NCBI GenBank assembly: GCA_017403985.1
Contig: JAFRDE010000029.1
Span: 1 to 64,000 of the forward strand
Origin: Ruminococcus sp.
GTDB taxonomy: Bacteria; Bacillota; Clostridia; Oscillospirales; Acutalibacteraceae
Direction: 5' to 3'
DNA: 64,000 nt
Part shown: piece by piece, positions 1-8,922 of the stretch
Layout: the number at the start of each line of letters is the position of its first letter
Position numbering within the stretch: the first letter of the stretch is position 1
Translations under genes and position numbers: made by a program
The notes under the pieces: generated by a model
Database searches by the model: none
What the model was told of the DNA's origin: nothing
The model's input: the letters and a program-made list of their open reading frames with translations, nothing else

Positions 1-470
1 AACAGATAGGCTTTCGCCTGATCTACGGTGTAGCCCGAGATCCTCTCGAGCATTTCAAACTGGCTCTTTTTGATTGTTTCCGCCTCGGCGAGCTTACCTT
101 CGGCTTCTTTGATCTTCTTGTTGGCTCTTTCTTCCTTCTTCTCTACGTTATCGAGCTTGCGGTCAAGAGTCTCTTCCTTTTGCTGGATACGGCGCTCCTG
201 GCGCTGTACCTCCTTGCGGCGTTCGGCGAGTTCCTTATCGTTCTCGTTTCTGAGCTTGTGGATCTCGTCCTTGCCTTCAAGGATCGCTTCCTTCTTTTTT
301 GCTTCGGCTGTTTTCATCGCGTCGGTGACGATGCGCTTCGCTTCCTGCTCCGCGCTGCCGATCTCCGCCTCGGCGACTTTTTTGCGGTAAGCGTTACCGA
401 TGATAACACCCACGCCTGCACCGAGAATCAGAGCGACGCCAATGAGAATGATGCTCAAAGCAAGATTCAT
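1..470 (-). CDS. rny: Ribonuclease Y, N-terminal part (cut by window start)
   Basis: Endoribonuclease Y, a membrane-anchored enzyme that starts mRNA decay in Firmicutes. The visible 156 codons give an N-terminal membrane segment (about residues 3-24, starting MNLALSIILIG) followed by a long Lys/Glu/Arg-rich coiled coil, which is the layout of the family. The KH and HD catalytic domains lie outside the window. The start ATG at 470 is preceded by a strong AAGGAGGTG ribosome site. Transcription probably starts far upstream, at the promoter near 803-831. The identification rests on the anchor plus coiled-coil pattern and on recognisable family sequence; a different coiled-coil membrane protein is unlikely but not excluded because no catalytic motif is visible. 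Confidence 0.85.
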   Translation of the reverse strand, partial: MNLALSIILIGVALILGAGVGVIIGNAYRKKVAEAEIGSAEQEAKRIVTDAMKTAEAKKKEAILEGKDEIHKLRNENDKELAERRKEVQRQERRIQQKEETLDRKLDNVEKKEERANKKIKEAEGKLAEAETIKKSQFEMLERISGYTVDQAKAYL

Positions 471-802
471 ACATTGACACCTCCTTGATTTGATTCTTCT
501 GATCAAACTCAACTCACGGTGCCGTTACTCAGATATTCAGTTTTGTATCACCAAATGTCCGAAGACATCAAATCTGTAATTCCGCTTATATCTTAAACTG
601 AGCAGATGATTCAGCTCAATAATAAAAGTTTTAGCGGCGCGGCCGGAACGGTCGCAGTAGGTAATGGTAATATATGAAAAAATATCTATATATAACGGCT
701 CTCTAAGAGAGTCTAATAAAAAGGGGATGAACACCGCGCCCTTTACGCGGGTTCAGAGAGTATAATAATAGTTATAATAATACTACTGTTATACCTTGGC
801 TT
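471..802 (-). other. Long 5' leader of rny
   Basis: About 330 bases lie between the predicted promoter and the rny start without a convincing gene. It holds short inverted repeats (for example CTCTC/GAGAG near 699-711 and GCGCCC/GCGGGT near 734-751). No known riboswitch was recognised. A leader of this length may carry regulation of RNase Y, but that is inference. Confidence 0.4.
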
Positions 803-831
803 ATTCTAATATAACACGCCCGGAATGTCAA
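803..831 (-). promoter_or_regulatory. Sigma-A-type promoter for rny
   Basis: On the minus strand TTGACA (826-831) and TAGAAT (803-808) are separated by exactly 17 bases, matching the housekeeping consensus. It points towards rny. Confidence 0.65.
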
Positions 832-968
832 GAGGAAATGAGCGGAAAATGAGAAAAAGGAAAAATAAAGTTTTTTCGCTGATGATCCGCTTCGGCTGCA
901 GGTGTGAGACTTTGACCGCAGGATATTTGTACATAACGGAGAAATATTTCAAAAATCATTGTTGATAA

Positions 969-985
969 TGACAACGCTGTTGTCA
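969..985. promoter_or_regulatory. Palindrome upstream of the glgB promoter
   Basis: TGACAAC-GCT-GTTGTCA is a perfect 7-3-7 inverted repeat about 50 bases upstream of the predicted glgB -35 box. It could be an operator or a short hairpin followed by a T-run (CTTTTTATA). No regulator is identified. Confidence 0.4.
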
Positions 986-1035
986 CTTTTTATAAAAAAT
1001 GCACTAAATATTTGGAGTTTAATTTCCGTTTTTAC

Positions 1036-1064
1036 TTGAAATTGTCAAAAATGTCTGGTATTAT
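1036..1064 (+). promoter_or_regulatory. Promoter of the glycogen operon
   Basis: TTGAAA (1036-1041) and TATTAT (1059-1064) with a 17-base spacer, about 115 bases upstream of the glgB start. Confidence 0.55.
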
Positions 1065-1177
1065 AGAGTCGTATAATTATGTACGGAATTATATGTTGCG
1101 GTTTCGGATCGCGGTTTTATCCGAAATTTCAACCCAATATGATGTACGAATTCTTTACCGTAAAGGAGAGTCAGATT

Positions 1178-3349
1178 ATGAATTATGTTTTAAACGATGA
1201 AAGATTCCCTCTTGATTTGTTTCACGGCGGCGACGCGGTGCGCATCTATGACTTCTTAGGCGCGCATGACTGGTGGATCGACGGCTGTCAGGGCACCATG
1301 TTCCGCGTATGGGCGCCCAACGCGCTCACCGTATCCGTTGTCGGCGACTTTAACGGATGGGATCAGAACGCACACCACATGCACAAAATTTCCGAAGGCG
1401 GCGTTTGGGAAGTTTGGATCCCCAACCTCGGCGAGACGGCGATCTACAAGTACTGCGTAGAGACTCCGTGGTTTGAGAAGATCCTCAAATCCGATCCCTT
1501 CGCGTTCCATACCCAGACCCGCCCCGACAACGCTTCCATCATCTACGACTACAACAAGTATCAGTGGAACGACGAAGGCTGGTACAAGTACAAGATGGAG
1601 AACAACCACTTCGAGAACCCTGTCAACATCTATGAGGTCCATGCGGGCTCATGGCGTAAATATGCCGACGGCAACACCTTCGACTACAACAAGCTCGCTG
1701 ACGAGCTGATCCCCTACGTCAAGGAGATGGGCTATACCCATATCGAGTTCATGCCCATGACCGAATATCCCTTCGACGGCTCCTGGGGCTATCAGGTAAC
1801 CGGTTACTACGCGCCCACCTCCCGCTACGGTTCTCCCGATATGTTCATGCACTTCATCGATCAGTGCCACCAGCAGGGCATCGGCGTCATCCTCGACTGG
1901 GTACCCGCTCACTTCCCTAAGGACGCGCACGGTCTGGGACGCTTCGACGGCATCCACTGCTATGAGTATGAAGACAGCCGCAAGGGCGAGCACAAGGAAT
2001 GGGGCACCTACGTATTCGACTATGCACGTTACGAAGTTATCTCCTTCCTGGTATCCTCCGCGATGTTCTGGCTGGACAAGTATCATGTAGACGGCATCCG
2101 CGTCGACGCGGTCGCCTCCATGCTGTACCTCGACTACAACCGCCGCGACGGCGAGTGGGTCGCCAACAAGTACGGCGGTCACGAGCACCTCGAGGCTGTT
2201 GAGTTCATCCAGAGACTGAACACCGCCGTTCACCTGCATCATCCGACCGTTATGATGATCGCCGAAGAGTCCACCTCCTGGCCGATGGTTTCCCGTCCCG
2301 TATCCGACGGCGGCTTGGGCTTCGACTACAAGTGGAACATGGGCTGGATGAACGACATGCTGTCCTACATGTCCCTTGATCCGCTGTGGAGACCGTATCA
2401 TCACAACTCCATCACCTTCTCCTTCCTCTATGCTTTCTCCGAGAACTTCCTGCTCCCGATCTCTCACGACGAGGTCGTATACGGCAAGGGCTCGCTGATC
2501 AATAAGATGCCCGGCGATTACGACATGAAGTTTGCGGGCGTACGCGTATTCATGAGCTACATGATGGCTCACCCCGGCAAGAAGCTCACCTTCATGGGCG
2601 CCGAGATCGGTCAGTTCGACGAGTGGAACTCCACCGAAGAGCTTCAGTGGGGTCTCTTAGGCTTTGAGAAGCATAAGAAGCTCAACGACTTCTTCCGCGC
2701 GCTGAACGAGTTCTATAAGGATAACACCTGCATGTATCAGGTCGACTTCACCTGGGAAGGCTTCAACTGGATCCATCACGACGACTATCAGCAGAGCGTT
2801 ATTGCGTTCCGCCGCATCGATAAGGAAGGCAACAATATCATCGTTGTCTGCAACTTCCAGCCCATGTACCGCGAGAACTACGGCATCGGCGTTCCGGACT
2901 TCGGCGTATATGCAGAAGTATTCAACTCCGACGATGAGCAGTGGGGCGGCACCGGTAAGACAAACGGCACCGAGATCCGTTCCGTCGCGGAAGAGATGCA
3001 CGGCTTTGAGCAGGCGATCTATCTCAACCTGCCTCCTATGAGCGCGCTGTACCTCAAGCTCGTCAAGAAGGAAAAGAGCCCCAAGGAGATCGCAGCGGAA
3101 GAGAAAGCCGCAAAGCGCAAGGAAGCCGCCAAGAAGGCTGCCGCTACCCGCGCAGCCAAGAAAGCCTCTGCCAAAAAGAAGGCTGACGAAGTGAAAAAAG
3201 ACGTCAAAGCCAAGGCTGAGACCGCTAAGAAGAAGGTAGAGAAAGCGGCTGACGCCGTCGAAGAAAAGGTCGACGAGGTCAAGAAAAAGGCTCCCGCAAA
3301 GAAGCCCGCTGCCAAAAAGGCTCCCGCGAAGAAAAAAGAAGATAAATAA
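1178..3349 (+). CDS. glgB: 1,4-alpha-glucan branching enzyme with a Lys/Ala-rich C-terminal tail
   Basis: Glycogen branching enzyme (GH13): cuts an alpha-1,4 chain and re-attaches it by an alpha-1,6 bond. The start ATG at 1178 is chosen because AAAGGAGAG lies just upstream; a longer reading to 1079 has no such site. Order: an N-terminal CBM48-like domain, then the GH13 barrel with the nucleophile region (DGIRVDAVASML), the acid/base region (IAEEST) and the third Asp region (ISHDEVV), then a beta domain ending near residue 629. The last 94 or so residues are almost only Lys, Ala, Glu, Val and Pro, including AKK/APAKK repeats like histone H1 or HU tails, which the family does not usually have. 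First gene of glgBCDA. Confidence 0.95.
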   Translation: MNYVLNDERFPLDLFHGGDAVRIYDFLGAHDWWIDGCQGTMFRVWAPNALTVSVVGDFNGWDQNAHHMHKISEGGVWEVWIPNLGETAIYKYCVETPWFEKILKSDPFAFHTQTRPDNASIIYDYNKYQWNDEGWYKYKMENNHFENPVNIYEVHAGSWRKYADGNTFDYNKLADELIPYVKEMGYTHIEFMPMTEYPFDGSWGYQVTGYYAPTSRYGSPDMFMHFIDQCHQQGIGVILDWVPAHFPKDAHGLGRFDGIHCYEYEDSRKGEHKEWGTYVFDYARYEVISFLVSSAMFWLDKYHVDGIRVDAVASMLYLDYNRRDGEWVANKYGGHEHLEAVEFIQRLNTAVHLHHPTVMMIAEESTSWPMVSRPVSDGGLGFDYKWNMGWMNDMLSYMSLDPLWRPYHHNSITFSFLYAFSENFLLPISHDEVVYGKGSLINKMPGDYDMKFAGVRVFMSYMMAHPGKKLTFMGAEIGQFDEWNSTEELQWGLLGFEKHKKLNDFFRALNEFYKDNTCMYQVDFTWEGFNWIHHDDYQQSVIAFRRIDKEGNNIIVVCNFQPMYRENYGIGVPDFGVYAEVFNSDDEQWGGTGKTNGTEIRSVAEEMHGFEQAIYLNLPPMSALYLKLVKKEKSPKEIAAEEKAAKRKEAAKKAAATRAAKKASAKKKADEVKKDVKAKAETAKKKVEKAADAVEEKVDEVKKKAPAKKPAAKKAPAKKKEDK

Positions 3350-3375
3350 TTCTTATTTCGAATAATATCAATCCT

Positions 3376-3403
3376 GCCAAGCTCTCTTTCACGGGAGCTT
3401 GGC
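3376..3403 (+). other. Intercistronic hairpin between glgB and glgC
   Basis: GCCAAGCTC and GAGCTTGGC form a perfect 9-bp stem with a 10-base loop, ending 22 bases before the glgC start. No T-run follows, so it is more likely an mRNA processing or stability element than a terminator. Confidence 0.5.
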
Positions 3404-3425
3404 AACCAACAATTGGAGGACACAT

Positions 3426-4622
<1,197 letters not shown>

Positions 4623-4624
4623 GC

Positions 4625-5737
4625 ATGGCTACCAATAAAATTTTAGGTCTTATCTTCGCGAACACCAACGAAAAACACCTGCCTGAGCTCACTGCTTACC
4701 GCACCACAGGCTCCATTCCGTTCGGCGGCAAGTACCGTATGATCGACTTCCCGCTGTCCAATATGTCCAACTCCGGCATCAATAACGTCGGTATCGTCGC
4801 AAAATCCAATTTCATGTCGCTGATGGATCATGTCGGCTCCGGTTCCGCGTGGGATCTGGCGCGCCGCAGAAGCGGTTTGAACATCCTGCCTCCTTACGGC
4901 GAACACAGCTTCAAGACGCTGGTTGATACCATCTTCAACCTCCACGGTTATATCGAGCACGGCGACGAGGAATATGTCATGATCTCTCCCTCGGACTTCG
5001 TACACAACATGGATTATTCCAAGGTGTTCCGTTTTGCCGAGAAGAACCGTGCCGACATCACCTTTGTTTACATCAAGCGCTCTGTCAAAGAGATCACCGA
5101 CGACTTCCGCTGCATTCTCGAGACAGATGATGAAGGAAAAGTCACCAAGATCATGGCGTCTCCCGTGGACGACAGCGTATGCAGTCTCTCTACCGGCGTC
5201 ATGCTGTTCAAAAAGACTGTCCTGATGGCGCTGATCCGTCAGGCGATGTCCGAATCCAAGTACAGCTTCGTACGCGACGTTCTGCAAAAGTCTCTCGACC
5301 GCCACAGAGTATACGGCTATGAGTTCGACGGCTTCTGTGAGATCATCGGCTCCGTCAAGCAGTATTACGACGCCAACATGAAGATCATGGACCGCGACAT
5401 CCGTTACAAGCTGTTTGATTACAAGCGTCCGATCTACACCAAGGTCCGCGACGACGCTCCTTCCCGCTACGGTCTGAACTGTGACGTCAAGGATTCGCTG
5501 ATCGCGCAGGGCTGTGTGATCAACGGCATCGTCGAGAATTCCATCATCTCGAAGGGCGTATACATCGGTCACGACGCCGTCATCAAGAACTGCATCATCA
5601 TGCAGGACAGCATCATCGGCGACAAGGCTGAGCTGACCAATCTGGTCATCGATAAGGACGTAAACGTCAGCCGCGGCTCCAAGATTCAGGGCACGGTCAA
5701 CTATCCGATGTACATCGCGAAGCGTTCCATCGTATAA
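4625..5737 (+). CDS. glgD: GlgD, regulatory-type ADP-glucose pyrophosphorylase subunit
   Basis: Paralogue of GlgC found in Firmicutes, where GlgC and GlgD form a mixed ADP-glucose pyrophosphorylase and GlgD adjusts activity. 370 residues. The N-terminal loop is degraded (GLIFANTNEKHLPELTAYR instead of the Gly-rich GGxGxR loop of GlgC) while the IPFGGKYRMIDFPLSN motif and the C-terminal hexapeptide beta-helix are kept, which is diagnostic of GlgD. The ribosome site GGAGGTG overlaps the end of glgC. Catalytic incompetence is inferred from the lost loop. Confidence 0.93.
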   Translation: MATNKILGLIFANTNEKHLPELTAYRTTGSIPFGGKYRMIDFPLSNMSNSGINNVGIVAKSNFMSLMDHVGSGSAWDLARRRSGLNILPPYGEHSFKTLVDTIFNLHGYIEHGDEEYVMISPSDFVHNMDYSKVFRFAEKNRADITFVYIKRSVKEITDDFRCILETDDEGKVTKIMASPVDDSVCSLSTGVMLFKKTVLMALIRQAMSESKYSFVRDVLQKSLDRHRVYGYEFDGFCEIIGSVKQYYDANMKIMDRDIRYKLFDYKRPIYTKVRDDAPSRYGLNCDVKDSLIAQGCVINGIVENSIISKGVYIGHDAVIKNCIIMQDSIIGDKAELTNLVIDKDVNVSRGSKIQGTVNYPMYIAKRSIV

Positions 5738-5747
5738 AGCGTTACGA

Positions 5748-5900
5748 GTCATTGCGAAGCCCGAAGCCTCTCTTATAAGAGAGGTGCCTCGAAGAGGCAG
5801 GCTGTGGCAATCCCCCGGTCATTAATACCGTTTGATGTGAGAGAAATGTACAGTTCCTCTTTCTGGGATTGCCACGTCGCTTACGCTCCTCGCAATGACA
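5748..5900. repeat. Family A palindromic repeat, copy A1
   Basis: Starts GTCATTGCGAAG and ends CTCGCAATGACA; inside are GTGGCAATCCCC and, inverted, GGGATTGCCACG. The left half carries an extra hairpin (GCCTCTC/GAGAGGTGCC). It separates glgD from glgA. No coding potential. Confidence 0.85.
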
Positions 5901-5939
5901 GCTTAATTAATACCTAATAGATAATCAGGAGGTAACTAT

Positions 5940-7367
5940 ATGAAGATTCTTTATTGCGCGAGTGAAGCCAACCCGTTTGCGGGAAGCGGCGGTCTCGCCG
6001 ACGTGGCAGGTTCTCTGCCCCATACCGTATGCCGCAAGGGTCATGACTGCCGCATCGTTATGCCGCTGTACGGCACCATTCCCTATGAGCTGAAGTGCCA
6101 GATGAATTTCATCACCAACTTCACCGTACCGGTCGCTTGGAGACATCAGTACTGCGGTCTGTTCTGGGCTCGCTGGAACGACTGCACCTACTACTTCATC
6201 GACAACGAGTACTATTTCAAGAGAGATAAGCTGTACGGCTTCTATGATGACGCCGAGCGCTACGCGTTCTTCTCCCGCGCCATCCTCGAGATGCTCCCCT
6301 ACATCGACTTTCATCCCGATCTCATCCATACCAACGACTGGCAGACAGCGCTGGTACCCGTATACTACTATCTGTTCTATTCCAAGAACCCGTGGTATTA
6401 CAACATCAAGTCCCTCTTCACCATCCATAACATCCAGTATCAGGGCAAGTACGGATGGGAAGTCAACACCGAATGCGTCGGCATCCCGCCCACAGAGACC
6501 AAGATCCTCGAGATGGACGGCAAGCTGAACATGATGAAGGGCGCGATCTTCTGCTCCACCCGCGTCAACACCGTCTCCCCCACCTATGCGATGGAGATCA
6601 AGGATCCCTGGTACAGCCACGGTCTGCATCACGCGCTGAACGCCAACCACTATAAGCTCTGCGGTATCCTCAACGGTATCGATCAGGCGAGCTACGATCC
6701 CGCTACCGACTATCAGCTCTACTGCAACTACACCAAGGAAGATATGAGCGGTAAGGGCGAATGTAAGCGCCGTCTGCAGGAGCGTCTGGGCCTCGAGCAG
6801 AACTGGTCCATCCCGATGGTCGCCATGGTCACCCGTATGGTCGCCCACAAGGGTCTCGACCTCGTTCGCGGCGGTCTGCCGGATCTCTTGAACAACAATA
6901 ACATGCAGTTCGTTATCCTCGGCTCCGGCGATGAGGAATATGAGAACTTCTTCCGCGATATGCAGTGGTTCTATCCGGGCAGAGTCGTCACCTGTCACGG
7001 ATTCGTTCCCGAGCTCGCCCGCAAGATCTACTCCGGCGCGGACATCTTCCTGATGCCCTCTAAGCAGGAGCCCTGCGGTCTGTCTCAGATGATCGCTCTG
7101 CGCTACGGCACCATCCCGGTCGTCCGCGAGGTTGGCGGCCTGAAGGACAGCGTATTCGACAGCGCCGACGGCTACGGCAACGGCTTCACCTTCCGCAACT
7201 ATGATATCGCCGATATGTGCAACGCTGTCAAGCGCGCGCTCGCCGGTATCTATGACAACGAAGGCTGGCACCAGCTGATGTGGCGCGCAATGATGAGCGA
7301 CAACAGCTGGGAGCGCTCCGCTCAGGATTATATCAACGTTTACGAAGACACCATGAACTGGTTATAA
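5940..7367 (+). CDS. glgA: Glycogen synthase (GT5)
   Basis: Transfers glucose from ADP-glucose to the non-reducing end of an alpha-1,4-glucan. 475 residues, the usual length. Start ATG at 5940 after AGGAGGT. GT5/GT-B layout: N-terminal Rossmann half, then C-terminal half with MVTRMVAHKGLDL and the end motif SGADIFLMPSKQEPCGLSQM, where the Glu is the conserved catalytic/donor-binding residue. The N-terminal ADP-glucose loop reads PFAGSGGLADVAG: the Lys found at the K(S/T)GGL position of the best-studied synthases is Gly here. Separated from glgD by repeat A1 but in the same orientation; it may share the operon transcript or have its own promoter. Confidence 0.94.
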   Translation: MKILYCASEANPFAGSGGLADVAGSLPHTVCRKGHDCRIVMPLYGTIPYELKCQMNFITNFTVPVAWRHQYCGLFWARWNDCTYYFIDNEYYFKRDKLYGFYDDAERYAFFSRAILEMLPYIDFHPDLIHTNDWQTALVPVYYYLFYSKNPWYYNIKSLFTIHNIQYQGKYGWEVNTECVGIPPTETKILEMDGKLNMMKGAIFCSTRVNTVSPTYAMEIKDPWYSHGLHHALNANHYKLCGILNGIDQASYDPATDYQLYCNYTKEDMSGKGECKRRLQERLGLEQNWSIPMVAMVTRMVAHKGLDLVRGGLPDLLNNNNMQFVILGSGDEEYENFFRDMQWFYPGRVVTCHGFVPELARKIYSGADIFLMPSKQEPCGLSQMIALRYGTIPVVREVGGLKDSVFDSADGYGNGFTFRNYDIADMCNAVKRALAGIYDNEGWHQLMWRAMMSDNSWERSAQDYINVYEDTMNWL

Positions 7368-7502
7368 GCCGCGGGCTCTTGATTCCGCCTGATGCGCGCA
7401 TCGTTTTTCCGCCTTTTGAAAGGTAAGATTAAGCTAAGCCTTCATCAACGGCATGTCAGACGTAAGCAATTGACATAATCGATAAAACTTGATAACACAT
7501 TT

Positions 7503-7545
7503 AAAACCGCCGCTTCGGTTCACTCCCGAAGCGGCGGTTTCATCT
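7503..7545. terminator. Bidirectional terminator between glgA and the HAD gene
   Basis: AAACCGCCGCTTCGG (7504-7518) and CCGAAGCGGCGGTTT (7526-7540) form a perfect 15-bp stem between convergent genes, with A-rich sequence on the left and T-rich on the right of the stem. Confidence 0.8.
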
Positions 7546-7580
7546 GCAATGATAGCATTGTTGAGGTGATCTCACATCAC

Positions 7581-7693
7581 CGTAGGGGACGGCGCTCGCC
7601 GACGTACCACATGGCAGAAGCGCTTCTCCCCTATCTCTCGTTTTCTGCACCAAAACGCTCGTCATTCTGCGGATGGTCAATGACCATCCCTAC
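7581..7693. repeat. Family B repeat, copy B1
   Basis: Begins CGTAGGGGACGGCGCTCGCC and ends with CGGATGGTCAATGACCATCC then CTAC. Each end is a small hairpin. The right end runs into the HAD gene: its GTAG supplies the stop codon of that gene. Confidence 0.8.
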
Positions 7694-8340
7694 ACAGACG
7701 CGTTTTCCTCCAAATACTCTCTAACCTCAAACAGCGACGGCAGAACAACCTCCGCGAGCCCTTTGATCTCCTCGTCCGGCTGTAAGATATCCGGCACCAT
7801 GATCGGATGCATCCCCGCGGCGTGAGCGGCACGGATACCGTTGTAGCTGTCCTCGATCACATAACAGCTCTCAGGCTCTGCACCGATCCGCTCGGCGGCG
7901 GTCAGAAAGATCTCGGGATCCGGCTTGGAATGTGTGATCATATCGCCGCAGACCAGCGTTTCAAAATACTCCGTCAGGTTCGCTTTACCCAGCGAACGGC
8001 GCACGCTCTCTTCCCTCGTTGAGGATGCCAGCGCGATATGTGCCCCCTGTTCTTTCAGCCATGCGAACAGCTCGTACACGCCTGGCTTGATCTCATAATC
8101 CGTTTTCATCAGCAACTCGGAGACCTCTTCGCGGTAAGCGGCATAGTCGAATTCAAAGCCGACATATTCAAAGAAGATCTGCCGCGTCTTTTCACGCGTT
8201 ACGCCGATACTGTCCATGCAGGCTTGATGAACTTTCTCCCAGTCATGCAACCCATACTTCGGTGCCAGTTCCTTATATGCGTTCACATACGCGCGCTCGG
8301 AGTCGAAGATCACGCCGTCCATATCAAAAATCACGTTCAT
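7690..8340 (-). CDS. HAD-superfamily phosphatase (subfamily IA, beta-phosphoglucomutase-like)
   Basis: Cytoplasmic HAD hydrolase of 216 residues acting on a small phosphorylated metabolite. Motif I is FDMDGVIFDSE (Asp nucleophile plus Asp+2), motif II is LASST, motif III has the Lys in SKPDPEIF, and motif IV is VIEDSYNGIRAA. The helical cap lies between residues 15 and 85. Start at 8340 after AAGGATGT. The last codon before the stop is followed by TAGGGATGG, the conserved end of repeat B1, so the stop comes from the repeat. The substrate cannot be told; beta-phosphoglucomutase or a sugar-phosphate phosphatase are the nearest choices, and the neighbouring glycogen genes do not settle it. Confidence 0.85.
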   Translation of the reverse strand: MNVIFDMDGVIFDSERAYVNAYKELAPKYGLHDWEKVHQACMDSIGVTREKTRQIFFEYVGFEFDYAAYREEVSELLMKTDYEIKPGVYELFAWLKEQGAHIALASSTREESVRRSLGKANLTEYFETLVCGDMITHSKPDPEIFLTAAERIGAEPESCYVIEDSYNGIRAAHAAGMHPIMVPDILQPDEEIKGLAEVVLPSLFEVREYLEENASV

Positions 8341-8404
8341 GATATCACATCCTTATTGATAACGGTATTATAACGTATATTATCAAAAAATTCAATGAAA
8401 AGTA

Positions 8405-8436
8405 TTGACATCTTTCAGGAAAAGGAGTAGTATAAT
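8405..8436 (+). promoter_or_regulatory. Promoter of the arsR-zntA unit
   Basis: TTGACA (8405-8410) and TATAAT (8431-8436) are both perfect but lie 20 bases apart, longer than the usual 17. A weaker -10, TAGTAT at 8428, gives the normal 17. Confidence 0.5.
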
Positions 8437-8439
8437 GAT

Positions 8440-8465
8440 AACATATGAATAATTGTTCATATGTT
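8440..8465. promoter_or_regulatory. ArsR/SmtB-type operator
   Basis: AACATATGAA - 6 bases - TTCATATGTT is a perfect 10-6-10 inverted repeat immediately after the -10 box. Its core (ATATGAA...TTCATAT) matches the known 12-2-12 operators of SmtB/CadC/CzrA repressors. Confidence 0.8.
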
Positions 8466-8538
8466 CAATCGTTAAAACATACCGTTATATGCGGGACGCC
8501 GCAAGCGTTGTCCAATGCACAAATATTCGGAGGTACTT

Positions 8539-8871
8539 ATGGCACACGAAGAACATAAAGAACTCGTACAGGAAGTCAAAGGCAAAATGCCGAACGCGGA
8601 TACCCTCTTTGATCTCGCTGACTTTTTCAAGGTATTCGGTGACTCCACCCGCATCCGCATCATGTGCGCGCTGTTCGAGCGCGAGCTGAGCGTCTGCTGT
8701 ATCGCGGATATCGTCGGCATGGAGCAGAGCACCGTATCCCACCAGCTCCGCGTCCTGCGTCAGGAGAATCTCGTCAAGGTCCGCAGGGAAGGCAAGCAGA
8801 GCTACTACTCCCTTGAGGACGAACACATCCAGAAAATCTTTGAAATGGGTTTGGAACACATTTTGGAATGA
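8539..8871 (+). CDS. ArsR/SmtB-family metal-responsive repressor
   Basis: Winged-helix repressor of 110 residues that leaves DNA when it binds metal. The start at 8539 follows GGAGGT. The recognition helix is MEQSTVSHQLRVLRQENLV. The C-terminal helix reads DEHIQKIFEMGLEHILE, which fits the alpha-5 zinc site pattern Asp-x-His-x10-His-x2-Glu of SmtB/CzrA exactly; the alpha-3 region ELSVCC resembles but does not fully match the ELCVCDL cadmium/lead site. It lies under a perfect operator and directly upstream of the metal ATPase, so it most likely represses itself and the ATPase and responds to zinc. Confidence 0.9.
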   Translation: MAHEEHKELVQEVKGKMPNADTLFDLADFFKVFGDSTRIRIMCALFERELSVCCIADIVGMEQSTVSHQLRVLRQENLVKVRREGKQSYYSLEDEHIQKIFEMGLEHILE

Positions 8872-8872
8872 T

Positions 8873-8900
8873 AAAGCCCCCCTTTACCAAAGGGAGCCTA
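8873..8900. repeat. Family C remnant
   Basis: AAAGCCCCCCTTTACC-AAAGGGAGCCT resembles the terminal arm of family C elements. It fills the short gap between the repressor and the ATPase. Confidence 0.45.
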
Positions 8901-8922
8901 AAGCTACAGAAAGCGTGATACC

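Noticed and set aside
1649-2572. Long open frame on the minus strand inside glgB
   Set aside because: It is the antisense shadow of a codon-biased gene; no ribosome site and no family resemblance.
5925-7271. 448-codon minus-strand frame opposite glgA
   Set aside because: Shadow frame; glgA is complete with family motifs.
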